Shown here piece after piece: positions 6,900-15,615 of a DNA stretch of 37,269 nucleotides. Made by a program: the position numbers and the translations under genes. Source of the stretch: Lachnospiraceae bacterium (GTDB taxonomy: Bacteria > Bacillota > Clostridia > Lachnospirales > Lachnospiraceae). The first letter of the stretch is position 1. The number at the start of each line of letters is the position of its first letter. Where the stretch lies: positions 1-37,269 of the forward strand of contig JALFNQ010000016.1 in the NCBI GenBank assembly GCA_022773965.1, read 5' to 3'. The notes under the pieces are model-generated. The model had not been told where the DNA came from, searched no databases, and saw nothing but the letters and a program-made list of their open reading frames with translations.

Positions 6900-7787
6900 T
6901 CACCGCCTCTTCCCTGGAGCACGCCGGAAGCAGAGTACATGCCGATATACAAACGGTAAATAGAAATAAAGATATAAAATACGATCCCGGCTGCTCACAC
7001 AAAATCTAGTGACAAAACAGAACAACTTACAATTGAATCGATTCAGCCACTGTGCCAACGCAGACTGCACGCGTTTCCAGCGTGACGGTTCAGCCACACC
7101 TTCCGAAATATAAAAATACACCGTATAAAAACGAGTAAAGATGTCATTCCAGTCTACTCCCTGCTCCAACAATCCCATATAAAATGCAGCCTGCATTTCA
7201 GGATTAAAAAAATGTATGGCAATCTTCAGCGAAAGCTGCTCCGGCTCTGAAAATGTCCCCACGTCAAAAGTCGTAAGCCACCAGTGCGTTTCTCTGCGGA
7301 ATGCAATCAGCTGTCCTTCTCGCCTTAATTCCGTGGATATCAGAAGCATTTCCTCTTCATCTACCACATGAAAGATCGTCGTTGCCCGATTCTCCTTCGC
7401 AACGATACGGTCTGCATGATAGATTCCCACCTCACAACCGGTGCAGATCCCATATTGCCCCTTCCATATTTGAATCAGCCACGTTTTTCCATCATAATTA
7501 AAATACACGGGCAGTGTTTCCAACACCATATGAAAGTAAGATGCCGCCCGGTCGTATATAGCTCCATAGCCAAACTGTTTCTGCCATGCATCCACCCGGC
7601 TACTGAATGTATCCCACTCCGGCACATACCGATAGCCAAAGGGTTCTGCCAACGAATCCAACAGTTCATTCTTTTCTCTGTCTGACATCGCATGAAGCCT
7701 GCGAAGGCTGTTCCGTTTTCTCCATAAATGTATGCCTATACAAATGCTGATAACAGCAAGGATCGCTCCATAAATATATTCATACAT
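6900..7787 (-). CDS. DUF4474 membrane-anchored protein
   Basis: A 295-aa protein with an N-terminal membrane helix (about residues 4-22), a basic cytoplasmic-side stretch, then a region from about residue 45 to 215 that matches what I know of DUF4474: AEPFGYRY, WQKQFGYGAIYD, ASYFHMVLETLPVYFNYDG, WLIQIWKGQYGICTG. A C-terminal aromatic and basic segment (about 250-295) may contact the membrane. Function is unknown. GGAG stands 7 bases before the ATG. The gene ends 4 bp before the metallophosphoesterase start, so the two are very likely one operon. Confidence 0.75.
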   Translation of the reverse strand: MYEYIYGAILAVISICIGIHLWRKRNSLRRLHAMSDREKNELLDSLAEPFGYRYVPEWDTFSSRVDAWQKQFGYGAIYDRAASYFHMVLETLPVYFNYDGKTWLIQIWKGQYGICTGCEVGIYHADRIVAKENRATTIFHVVDEEEMLLISTELRREGQLIAFRRETHWWLTTFDVGTFSEPEQLSLKIAIHFFNPEMQAAFYMGLLEQGVDWNDIFTRFYTVYFYISEGVAEPSRWKRVQSALAQWLNRFNCKLFCFVTRFCVSSRDRILYLYFYLPFVYRHVLCFRRAPGKRR

Positions 7788-7873
7788 TCGATAGCTCCAT
7801 TCTTTCGATGGTTACTATCATCATATGTCAAAATTGCAGAATGGTATCTGAAAAAATCTCTGTTGTATAACAC

Positions 7874-8374
7874 CTATTTTTGCTCGATTCCGGGCAAGCT
7901 GTTCATATCCAATGCTTCCAATGTCTTCAATTGCTGAACAACCAATTTTCTCAACAAAGGCATACGCTCCTCCTGATGCATGCCTTGTTCAATAAGGATC
8001 GATTCAAATGCAATATCAATATGCGCATAGATGCCTCCACCATATCGGCCTGATTTTGTTTTTAAACCTACTGCTCCCAATTTTTCTGTCCAATCTTTAA
8101 TCGAGAAAACATATGCATTTGAACCGGCATTTTCTTTAAACTTATCGAATTCGATAAGTTTAAAATCAGGATTATGTAATGATTCCCATAATCCAAGAAA
8201 ATCTATCACATCCCGACCTCGTAACCAATTATGAATCGTAATTGATGGCTGAATACTCCTATATTTAGCTATATCCGTCAATGAAATATATTCGTTTTCA
8301 AAATCTGTTGTATAAATCCCAATATCGATTCCATTTGCATGAATGGTTTCTTTTTTCATAGGCTTTGCCATCAT
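7874..8374 (-). CDS. KilA-N domain protein with internal deletion
   Basis: A 166-aa protein. Residues about 10-115 form a KilA-N DNA-binding domain: YISLTDIAKYRS, IHNWLRGRDVIDFLGLWE, the FKLIEFDKFK strand and GRYGGGIYAHIDIAFE. In full-length relatives I know, this is followed by FASWIS..EF, a coiled region and over 100 further residues before a tail like ..LIEQGMxQ.ERM.LL.. Here the text passes directly from DIAFE to SILIEQGMHQEERMPLLRKL, so the middle is missing in frame. ATGA overlap with the upstream HTH gene implies translational coupling. KilA-N genes are typical of phage and mobile DNA. Whether the short form works is unknown. Confidence 0.75.
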   Translation of the reverse strand: MMAKPMKKETIHANGIDIGIYTTDFENEYISLTDIAKYRSIQPSITIHNWLRGRDVIDFLGLWESLHNPDFKLIEFDKFKENAGSNAYVFSIKDWTEKLGAVGLKTKSGRYGGGIYAHIDIAFESILIEQGMHQEERMPLLRKLVVQQLKTLEALDMNSLPGIEQK

Positions 8375-8607
8375 TCCTCTTCTTCCTTTCTTCCCGTATC
8401 TCCTACCACAAACTCCCCCTTCATCCTCATCAATTCCTCATACTTCAACTGATAAGCGAGCAGCCTCGGAATATACTCAGGTGGAGTTCTCCTTGCAGCC
8501 TCCCAGTCTTCCAGTGTCCTTACCGGAATTCCGGTATGCTCTGAAAACTCACGACGGTTCATTCCGGTACTCTCTCTAAGTTCTTTAATCTTATTCGCGC
8601 TATCCAT
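8371..8607 (-). CDS. Small helix-turn-helix regulator
   Basis: A 78-aa protein with an HTH of the XRE/lambda-repressor-like type: IKELRESTGMNRREFSEHTG followed by IPVRTLEDWEAARRTPPEYIPRLLAYQL. The ATG at 8607 is chosen because GGAGG lies 7 bases upstream; an in-frame Met six codons earlier overlaps that site. It overlaps the KilA-N gene by 4 bp (ATGA). The promoter directly upstream carries repeated CCACGCA boxes around the -10, so autoregulation is likely. It could act as an antitoxin-like or phage-derived repressor; no toxin partner is apparent. Confidence 0.75.
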   Translation of the reverse strand: MDSANKIKELRESTGMNRREFSEHTGIPVRTLEDWEAARRTPPEYIPRLLAYQLKYEELMRMKGEFVVGDTGRKEEEE

Positions 8608-8617
8608 AGTATCACCT

Positions 8618-8665
8618 CCACGCATTGCGCAATTCTATAATACCACGCAATGTGTGGCTTTGCAA
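8618..8665 (-). promoter_or_regulatory. Promoter of the HTH/KilA-N pair with repeated operator-like boxes
   Basis: Reading leftward, -35 TTGCAA (8660-8665) and -10 TATTAT (8637-8642) have a 17-bp spacer. On the plus strand, CCACGCATT at 8618-8626 and CCACGCAAT at 8643-8651 repeat at 25-bp spacing, one on each side of the -10. The second is part of an imperfect palindrome ending TGTGTGG, and TTGCGCAA is a perfect palindrome at 8625-8632. Confidence 0.6.
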
Positions 8666-8711
8666 GAAAAAAGAATGATTGCAGGTAATTTTCTCATATC
8701 ACCTGCAATCA
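8666..8711 (-). terminator. Intrinsic terminator of the Wadjet operon
   Basis: TGATTGCAGGT at 8676-8686 pairs fully with ACCTGCAATCA at 8701-8711 (11-bp stem, 14-base loop). In the leftward direction it is followed by TTCTTTTTTC. It stands 20 bp after the stop of the small ORF that ends the jet operon and separates it from the HTH promoter. Confidence 0.85.
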
Positions 8712-8730
8712 CTCTTCCATTCACATTCCC

Positions 8731-8925
8731 TTATTTACACGAAAGTTCTGACACTCCATATACCTCTTTTCCCAGGCAATCAAAGGCTTCCACGTACAAT
8801 GTCTCGCCGATCTCACATTTGTTCAACATGCATCGCTGACTGAATCTGTGGAACGGCTTCTTTCGGTACATCCATAACTGTCCGGTCGGCAAAATCCAAA
8901 ATGCCCCAATATCTTGCAGCCGCAT
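8731..8925 (-). CDS. Small hypothetical protein, last gene of the Wadjet operon
   Basis: A 64-aa ORF starting 15 bp after the jetD stop and ending 20 bp before the operon terminator, so it fills the only space between them. It contains four cysteines (RCMLNKC, FDC, LSC) and a mix of aromatic and basic residues (WMYRKKPFHRF). It lies in the same frame as jetD, separated only by the TGA stop and five codons. The ribosome binding site is weak (GGGG three bases before ATG). I do not recognise a family. It could be a fifth Wadjet-associated protein or a decayed remnant. Confidence 0.5.
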   Translation of the reverse strand: MRLQDIGAFWILPTGQLWMYRKKPFHRFSQRCMLNKCEIGETLYVEAFDCLGKEVYGVSELSCK

Positions 8926-8940
8926 ACACCCCGCTACTTG

Positions 8941-10149
8941 TCAAACCAGGCAGCGGCATACTTCCTGTTCTAATTTACAATTATGTTCCAGCATAAAATA
9001 TAAAACTTCCCGGTAATCCTCCGTGAGCACACCCTTTTCCTCCATCGCATCCAGCTTCGATAACAGCTGCTTCATACGTTTTTTGTCATTTTCCGTCAAT
9101 GGTTTTGTCTGAGACGCATATGCTTCCAACACATCCTTTCCCATAGAAAGCGAGCGGAAAGGAATGCCTGTTTTCTCCTTCAAATGCTCCAGAATATAAA
9201 AGCCGCCCACGTCAATGTCTCCAAAATGCCGGTATTCTTTATCCCGATTCTGCTCATGCAAAAAGCATAAAAATTCCCGTTTTGTCTGATTGTGAAAGCC
9301 CCCCAGATAAATGACAAAATCATTCTGACGATTATAATCATGAAAGCTCGTCAGGTTTTCGACTGTCACGACACGCGCCCCGGTGACCTGCACGTTTTGT
9401 AATCCCTTTAAGGAAGATGTAGAGAGTGCAAGATCTCCGTCCATCTCACTGAGATCGATCTGCTGCCGCTCAAAAAACAGCCTTCCATTACCCTTCATAC
9501 AGACATACGTCGGCGTATGTACCACACCGCACTCTTCCAAAACGGAGTCTTTGTCCTCAAAATCACCATATTGATACATCAAAGCCTGTGCCTTGGACAC
9601 CAGCTTTTCGATCCGCTTGGAATCCTTGAACAGCTGAATGGAAAAATCCCGGAGAAACACTTCTTCTTCATTCAACGAGAGCTCCCGCACCAGCTTTAAA
9701 AGGTCGGTATATTCCTCCCGGTCTCCGCTGTAATACTCCACATTTCCGTTTTTATCTAATTTTTTCTCCTGCTCCTCCACATACCGTTCTAACACGGGAC
9801 ACGAATCCATGTGATTCCAGATTTCCCGAAACCATTCCTGCTCTTCTCTTCTTGGGATGCGCTTCACATATGCATAACAATCCGGCAATCGTTCCACATT
9901 TAACACGACCCGGTCTAACACATCGCCCTTCAACGCCCGAAGCTCCACCAGCCCTTGTTGTTCCAGCTCGTGCAGCGCTTCATTTACCTCACAGAACACC
10001 TCATATTCTGCTTCATCTGCATATTTCGGAAACAGCTCCACGACCCGTTTTTCAAAACTCTGGGACACCTGATTGGTTCCTAAAAAGGTCTTGCTCTTTT
10101 CATATTTATCCAGCAGCCTGTTGATGGTTTTTTGCTGTATCTTTGTCAA
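8941..10149 (-). CDS. jetD: JetD, Wadjet nuclease subunit (DUF2220, TopoVI/Toprim-like)
   Basis: A 402-aa protein, the effector of Wadjet, which cleaves circular plasmid DNA after loop extrusion by JetABC. An N-terminal helical region (about 1-130) with winged-helix-like text (NEALHELEQQGLVEL) precedes the C-terminal Toprim-like domain. Likely metal-binding residues are E264 in VTVENLTSFHDY and D311/D313 in HFGDIDVGGFY. YLGGFHNQTKREFL is the region linking them. Its start overlaps the jetC stop (ATGA), so translation is coupled. Length is normal for the family. Identity is strong because all four Jet genes are adjacent in canonical order. Confidence 0.9.
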   Translation of the reverse strand: MTKIQQKTINRLLDKYEKSKTFLGTNQVSQSFEKRVVELFPKYADEAEYEVFCEVNEALHELEQQGLVELRALKGDVLDRVVLNVERLPDCYAYVKRIPRREEQEWFREIWNHMDSCPVLERYVEEQEKKLDKNGNVEYYSGDREEYTDLLKLVRELSLNEEEVFLRDFSIQLFKDSKRIEKLVSKAQALMYQYGDFEDKDSVLEECGVVHTPTYVCMKGNGRLFFERQQIDLSEMDGDLALSTSSLKGLQNVQVTGARVVTVENLTSFHDYNRQNDFVIYLGGFHNQTKREFLCFLHEQNRDKEYRHFGDIDVGGFYILEHLKEKTGIPFRSLSMGKDVLEAYASQTKPLTENDKKRMKQLLSKLDAMEEKGVLTEDYREVLYFMLEHNCKLEQEVCRCLV

Positions 10150-13100
10150 AAATCATACTCCTCCACAATACTGTTCGCTCCGACACGGATCGCAGTGAGC
10201 ACCGTATCCACCTTTTCGCCGATAGTCTCTATTTTCGCCGGAGGTGTCGCCATGATCACCTGCAGATCCAGACTGTTAAAAAAGTCCAGCATGGAGCCGA
10301 TCCGTTCATCATCCATCTTATCAAAGGCTTCATCCAGGAGCATTAAGCGCACACTGTTTCCGTAGCGGTACAGCTGATAAAAGGAAGCCGCGATCGCCAC
10401 GTAATAGGGCACCTGCGTCTCGCTTCCGCTCTTTTCGCCATAAATATCCGAAAAACGCTGCACACTTCCATCTCTTTTTCGGATCTCAATGTCATAGTCC
10501 AGATAGGAGCGGTAATCCGTATACTCCTCCACGATCTTCTGCCCGTTATCATCCTTTGTCATCAGCTTGTCGAACAATTCTGTCATTTCTTCCCGATATT
10601 CTGCCTCAAAGGCCGCTGTCCACAGATTGATCCCCTCCTGATTATTCTCTGAAGTGATCATACGGTACAGTCCTTCCTTCCCTTTGTCAAAGCTGAGCTT
10701 AAAGTGATAGCTGTCATCACCGTAATAAATATGATCCAGCGCCTTATTTAAATTGCGGAACTCCGCTTTGGCATTTTCGATCAGCTCCTTCATCTTCGAG
10801 AGGAAATCACTCTTGAAGATCTGTTCACAGTCTTCTTTTGCCTGACGAAGCTTCTCTTCATACCGGATCATTTCGACGGATTTTAACTTCTGCATGGCTT
10901 CCCTGTATTCCGCCATGCCGGTCAAACCTACAATAAAATCCTGCGTAAACTGCAGATTAAATTGTTGTTGTAAGCCTTTTAACTGGTCTACGAGACCATT
11001 CTTCTCGTTTTCAAACTGTGCCCGCTGTGGTGCAAAGTTCTCAGCCACTTTTTTGGCCGTTTTGGTCTTTCGGTTGAATTTATATTTTTCTTCTGCCTCC
11101 TGATAGGCAAGACCGTCTGCATCTTCCTTCTGATTGATGTTATATTCCAAGCCCTGTAACTGGTTCTTTCCATCCGCAACGGCTACATTTGCATTTTGGA
11201 TCTGCACCTCCAGACGGGCATTTTCATTGCGAAGGAGCTTTTCTTCTTTTGTGACAGCCTTTCTCTGTTCTTCCACCGCTCCCAGCTGAATCTGAAGTTC
11301 GATCAGAGAGGGGTCATTCGATGCCCGTTCCAGATCTTCCTTCGCCGTTTCCAACTGCTCTTTTGCTGTTACCAGCTTCGCCGGCGCGTTAATAAACAGC
11401 TTTAACAAAGACAGATCAAAGCTCTTTTCTCTTTCCAAAACACCGGAATAAAGCTTGATCTTCTCCCGCAGCTGGCTGCGCTCTGCGCTTTTTTCTTCCA
11501 GTTCCTTTCTCGTATTTACAATCTGTACCCGGTACGCATTTTGTCCGATATAGGGATTCCGGTAATTCTTTGGGTTGATGTGTCTGACAACATAACCCTG
11601 ATAGAGCATACACTGTGCGGTAATGGCAATATCATACTGCTCCAGTTCTTTACTGCTATCGCAACGGATCACTCTGCCCAGGACATAGTTTGCGTATGCC
11701 TTTGCATATCGGTTCTCACTCTTTACCACATAAGCCAGCGACTGATTGTTTACGGATTCCTCCAGCGGGATTTTCTTTGTGTTAATAATACCTGCGGTAT
11801 GAATCTGATCACGTTTTTTCTCATAAACTTCCAGTGCAATATCATAATATTCCGGCTCTACGATCAGATAAAACTTCTGCTGATTAAAGTATCCTTCCAC
11901 TGCATCGGTCCATTTTGGATCAGTAATCTCTAAAAGCTCTGACAGGATGTACACCTTTGAGCGGATCCCGCGCTTGGCAAACTCTTTTTCAATAGCGAAC
12001 TTCAGGTTTTCGGTCTGCTCCGGATATTTTAAATTCCGCTTCTCCAATTCCCTTAACCGGTTCTGCAGTTCATTGATGAGATCCGTTAATTTTTCATATT
12101 CCACCTGACTTCTGGAACGGATATTCCGGATCTCCTCCAGATGCTCCCTCTGAAAGCTTTCAATTTTTTCAATCACTTCATTCTTCTTTTCGGAGCTTTC
12201 TGCTGAGCTTAACAGCTCCAGCTCACCGGAAGACAGCAGGGAATAGTCTATTTTTCGCAGCTCCTCCATGTAAAGCCTCAGCTTCCGGGCCTGCTCCTTT
12301 AACCGCCGTTCCTCTTCCTGAAGCTTCTGCATCTCTTTTTGAATGTCTTCGATTCTTCTGCGGGCATCCTCCACCATCTTGTTGGAGGAGTTCGATTGAA
12401 TTGCCACATTGATGCCGATGATCTGTTCTTCCAGATCCCGCAGCTGCTGCTCCAAAACAGTCAGCTGTTCTTTATTGGAATCTACCGACTGACTTTTCAG
12501 GCGAATGTCCTTCTCCGTTTCCTCGATCTCCTGTTTACATGCATCTCTTCCTGCAAGCGCAAGCAGAATCTCATTGACCGCAATATCATGATCTTTTTTT
12601 ACAATTTTTTCATGGGTACCCATGATCTGTTCCAACGCATCATACTGCTTCTGGGATCGCTCCAGGAGGGCCTCCAGCTCACTTAAAGTCTCTATATTTT
12701 CACGCAGTGATGCCACATCGATCTTTGTCTCTGACAACACAAACTTATTGATAAACTCCTTCACATTATCCATCGGCTTAAACGCCAGTGACTTGGGGAT
12801 AATGTCGAAAAATTTATCATCCAGATTTCCCATACGCCGTTTAAAATAATCCCTCGCTGCCCGGGCAGTCTCGATATAACGGATCTTTTTCCCATCCACC
12901 CGGAATTCCTCCGCCAACGCCGGACGCGTATTTTCTACAATAAACGAAAGATTTTCCAGCCGGCACTCCTGCACATACCATTTAGTGATCACCGGACTTT
13001 CTTCATCCGGAGAGGTCATATGTACGCCGATGACAAAATAACGGTCAGCCTTTTCCTCATAAAATTCCAGTGCCACATTCGCAGGCACTACATTTTTACG

Positions 13101-13358
13101 CAGATACGTTTCCCCGACATTTCCGATCTTACAGCGCACATAACCCTTTAAGTTGCGGTTTCCTTTTTCATTTGCCGCCACATTAAACTTTCGCGTATTG
13201 GTTGTCAGCACCAGCTGGATCGCGTCCAAAATTGTCGATTTTCCGGCTGTGTTTTCACCACTGACCAGGGTAGATCCGTTGATGGAAATCCTTTCATTTT
13301 CAAAATAATGCCAGTTGATCAACTGGATCCTTGTTAATACTTTTTTCTGATTGTCCAT
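10146..13358 (-). CDS. jetC: JetC, Wadjet SMC/MukB-like ATPase
   Basis: A 1070-aa ABC-type SMC ATPase that forms the DNA loop-extruding motor of Wadjet. The N-terminal head has Walker A SGENTAGKST (K40). Two long coiled-coil arms flank a hinge-like segment in the middle third (around KVYILSELLEITDPKWTDAV and following). The C-terminal head has a SGSETQ signature-like motif near residue 970 and Walker B LMLLDEAFDKMD with D1009 and E1010. The end of the motor (MATPPAKIETI) resembles MukB-type switch text. The ATG has AGGAT 8 bases upstream. An 88-bp gap separates it from jetB; jetD overlaps it by 4 bp. Confidence 0.93.
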   Translation of the reverse strand: MDNQKKVLTRIQLINWHYFENERISINGSTLVSGENTAGKSTILDAIQLVLTTNTRKFNVAANEKGNRNLKGYVRCKIGNVGETYLRKNVVPANVALEFYEEKADRYFVIGVHMTSPDEESPVITKWYVQECRLENLSFIVENTRPALAEEFRVDGKKIRYIETARAARDYFKRRMGNLDDKFFDIIPKSLAFKPMDNVKEFINKFVLSETKIDVASLRENIETLSELEALLERSQKQYDALEQIMGTHEKIVKKDHDIAVNEILLALAGRDACKQEIEETEKDIRLKSQSVDSNKEQLTVLEQQLRDLEEQIIGINVAIQSNSSNKMVEDARRRIEDIQKEMQKLQEEERRLKEQARKLRLYMEELRKIDYSLLSSGELELLSSAESSEKKNEVIEKIESFQREHLEEIRNIRSRSQVEYEKLTDLINELQNRLRELEKRNLKYPEQTENLKFAIEKEFAKRGIRSKVYILSELLEITDPKWTDAVEGYFNQQKFYLIVEPEYYDIALEVYEKKRDQIHTAGIINTKKIPLEESVNNQSLAYVVKSENRYAKAYANYVLGRVIRCDSSKELEQYDIAITAQCMLYQGYVVRHINPKNYRNPYIGQNAYRVQIVNTRKELEEKSAERSQLREKIKLYSGVLEREKSFDLSLLKLFINAPAKLVTAKEQLETAKEDLERASNDPSLIELQIQLGAVEEQRKAVTKEEKLLRNENARLEVQIQNANVAVADGKNQLQGLEYNINQKEDADGLAYQEAEEKYKFNRKTKTAKKVAENFAPQRAQFENEKNGLVDQLKGLQQQFNLQFTQDFIVGLTGMAEYREAMQKLKSVEMIRYEEKLRQAKEDCEQIFKSDFLSKMKELIENAKAEFRNLNKALDHIYYGDDSYHFKLSFDKGKEGLYRMITSENNQEGINLWTAAFEAEYREEMTELFDKLMTKDDNGQKIVEEYTDYRSYLDYDIEIRKRDGSVQRFSDIYGEKSGSETQVPYYVAIAASFYQLYRYGNSVRLMLLDEAFDKMDDERIGSMLDFFNSLDLQVIMATPPAKIETIGEKVDTVLTAIRVGANSIVEEYDF

Positions 13359-13446
13359 TGTATGATCCTATACCTTTTACTCGAAACCGCAACTGTCCGA
13401 CACCAGGATCCATTGCCGTTTCAGCCCATTCTGAATACTTTTTTAC

Positions 13447-14067
13447 CTACTCGTTATCCTTATCTGCACCATCGTTTCCCACAGCATATTCCTTCAGCTT
13501 TTGTTCTGTCATCTCGTAATATTGATTCACATTTTCTACCGTGACCGCCATGATAATGGACGGATAAATAACGATTCTTGCATCTGCCTGATTGACATCC
13601 GTATCCAGATTCTGAATGAGATTGTATTTCCGAAACAGCTTTACAAAATTCCGTTCCATTCCCTTGTCCATCACGGGCTTCGCCCGGATCTTCAGCATCG
13701 CATATTTTTCACGGATCTCCTCCATCAGAACCGTCACCTCTTCTGAATAAGTCGCCAATTCCTTTCGCTTTTCAATATAAAGAAGACGCAGGATGAGGAG
13801 CACAATACTTTCGTATTTACTCAGCTCCACCCTGCCAACGGAAAACTGATTCACAAGACCGATCACACCCTGATCTTCATTCATCTTTACATCATATCCC
13901 AGCAAGTCAAAATAGGTCACAAACAGCTCCAGATTCTGTTTGACAAAAAAATAGTCCTTTTTTGTATCCTCACGTTTCTTCAGTAAAAAACAATGATTTA
14001 ACAGCTTATTGGCTGCGATCCGAAATTTTTCTTTTTGCGCTACCGATTCGTTTAATATCTCAAACAT
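13447..14067 (-). CDS. jetB: JetB, Wadjet KITE-like subunit (DUF4194)
   Basis: A 206-aa protein of the DUF4194 family, the MukE-like winged-helix partner of the JetC motor. Recognisable stretches are an N-terminal helix, NKLLNHCFLLKKRED, YFFVKQNLELFVTYFDLLGYDV and the SKYESIVLLILRLLYIEKR helix at about 83-101. The C-terminal part ends in an acidic tail. It begins 9 bp after the jetA stop. Its position between jetA and jetC is canonical. No catalytic role is expected; it bridges the kleisin JetA and the ATPase heads. Confidence 0.87.
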   Translation of the reverse strand: MFEILNESVAQKEKFRIAANKLLNHCFLLKKREDTKKDYFFVKQNLELFVTYFDLLGYDVKMNEDQGVIGLVNQFSVGRVELSKYESIVLLILRLLYIEKRKELATYSEEVTVLMEEIREKYAMLKIRAKPVMDKGMERNFVKLFRKYNLIQNLDTDVNQADARIVIYPSIIMAVTVENVNQYYEMTEQKLKEYAVGNDGADKDNE

Positions 14068-14076
14068 CGCTATATC

Positions 14077-15477
14077 CTACCTTTTTAAAATATCAAAATA
14101 AGGAAGTTCATATCCGGAGATCTGCACTCTTTTGTCAGATCGTTTGATCTCGTAATTATTAGACCTGTTTCCTGCATAAATACTAATATAAATGATGCGG
14201 ATCAGATCCCTTCTGCATGTAACCGGCACCTCTTCCACGGACATTTTCTCTTTATCACCCAGCAGGGCAACCACATATTCATTGATATTTTTCCGTGAAA
14301 ATCTGGTCCGGTTTTTCATTCGCAGCGCTTCTTTATAGAGCTGCCGTTCTTCCTCCGTCATCACTCCGCTGCCTGAGATCTCATCCACAACACCTGTTTT
14401 TTTCATCACCGGGATCGTTCTCAATGATTCCGGTGAAAGGTAGCCCTGCGTATAGACACTGCACAATTCCCGCAGCTCTTCCGATGGCGCTTCCTGAAGA
14501 TCGACCGTCTCCCCCGCATTGATCTCCTCTGCCAGCGCATCCAGAATCTTCGACAGCTTTCCTTCCATATTGTTACCGGTTGCCAGCTTGAAACGGGCGC
14601 GCATGACGGCATTTTTCATGTAACGCGTGTGCTTGCTGTCAATTTCATCAATGATATCATCGAGACGGTAAAACATAGACTTCACGTCCAGCAGGATCGC
14701 TACGATATCATCGTATGCTGCATCCTGATCTTCCACCTGCTCCACTTCCATATAGCCTCGCACCGCACGCTCCATGATCTCCTGGCTTTCCATGATCTCT
14801 TCTATTTTTTCTATGATCGAGCTGCGAAAATAGGAGATATTCTCGCTGGTCTTCATTCGAAGATAAGCCTTGGAGCCGATATTTTTGTGATACTCAAAAA
14901 AATGATCGATGATCTCTGCTGCATCCATATCGTTGGTCTGCTTGTCCATATGACGTTTGATACTGGCATTGAGCTTTTTTAACTCCGAGATCAGTCGCTC
15001 GGTGTTTTCTTTTACGCCTTTAATGATCAATTCATATGGCTTGGTGTACAGATCCTTGTTCTGGAGACTGGCGTGGATCTGCGAAATAATACCCTGATAC
15101 TCTGCCTCTTCCTCCCGGATGATCCGGTTCATTGCCTCGATCACCGGAATCGCATATTCATACAACACCACGTTCAGCTGATGATTCTGCTCCTGCTCAT
15201 ACTCCAGCCATCCGCAATTTTTGAGAAGTGCCACCACTGCGTTCGCTTTCTCCCTGGCATCCCGGATGTAGGTCACATCATCAAAGCTCATCTCATCGTC
15301 ATCTGCCTCAAAATAGTCCGCCAGCGCCTTCACTACGATCTCCCGATTCACACCATAAGAGATCTCCGGCTTAAAGGTGTTAAAAAGTAGCAAAATACAA
15401 TCTGTATAGATCCGCTTATATTTACTTGTAAAAGGCTTGAAAAAATCCTCTGGGATTACTTGAAACAGATTTTTCAT
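14077..15477 (-). CDS. jetA: JetA, Wadjet kleisin-like subunit (DUF5716 type)
   Basis: A 466-aa, largely helical protein that starts the Wadjet operon. The N-terminal 110 residues look like winged-helix text (YRIYTDCILLLFNTF style, then NAVVALLKNCGWLEYE), followed by long helices. It resembles the JetA family annotated as DUF5716 rather than the DUF3375 type found in type I Wadjet; I cannot settle the subtype. I use ATG 15477, which has GGAG 8 bases upstream, rather than an in-frame GTG three codons earlier that overlaps this site. JetA links the JetC heads and recruits JetB. Confidence 0.83.
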   Translation of the reverse strand: MKNLFQVIPEDFFKPFTSKYKRIYTDCILLLFNTFKPEISYGVNREIVVKALADYFEADDDEMSFDDVTYIRDAREKANAVVALLKNCGWLEYEQEQNHQLNVVLYEYAIPVIEAMNRIIREEEAEYQGIISQIHASLQNKDLYTKPYELIIKGVKENTERLISELKKLNASIKRHMDKQTNDMDAAEIIDHFFEYHKNIGSKAYLRMKTSENISYFRSSIIEKIEEIMESQEIMERAVRGYMEVEQVEDQDAAYDDIVAILLDVKSMFYRLDDIIDEIDSKHTRYMKNAVMRARFKLATGNNMEGKLSKILDALAEEINAGETVDLQEAPSEELRELCSVYTQGYLSPESLRTIPVMKKTGVVDEISGSGVMTEEERQLYKEALRMKNRTRFSRKNINEYVVALLGDKEKMSVEEVPVTCRRDLIRIIYISIYAGNRSNNYEIKRSDKRVQISGYELPYFDILKR

Positions 15478-15615
15478 GATGGGCACTCCAGTATTTATAT
15501 TTACATCGTTCCTTTTATTCTACATCATCTGCTGCCGAAATTCTACTGGTTCTCTTGCTTCTGACTTATTTCGTGGTTCTTTTTTGCAAAATGAAACGCC
15601 GAAAATCCAACACTT

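Noticed and set aside
8725-8945. In-frame TGA joining jetD to the small ORF as a possible selenocysteine codon, given the nearby selA/selB
   Set aside because: JetD already ends at a normal family length, no redox motif surrounds the TGA, and I saw no convincing SECIS hairpin directly after it.
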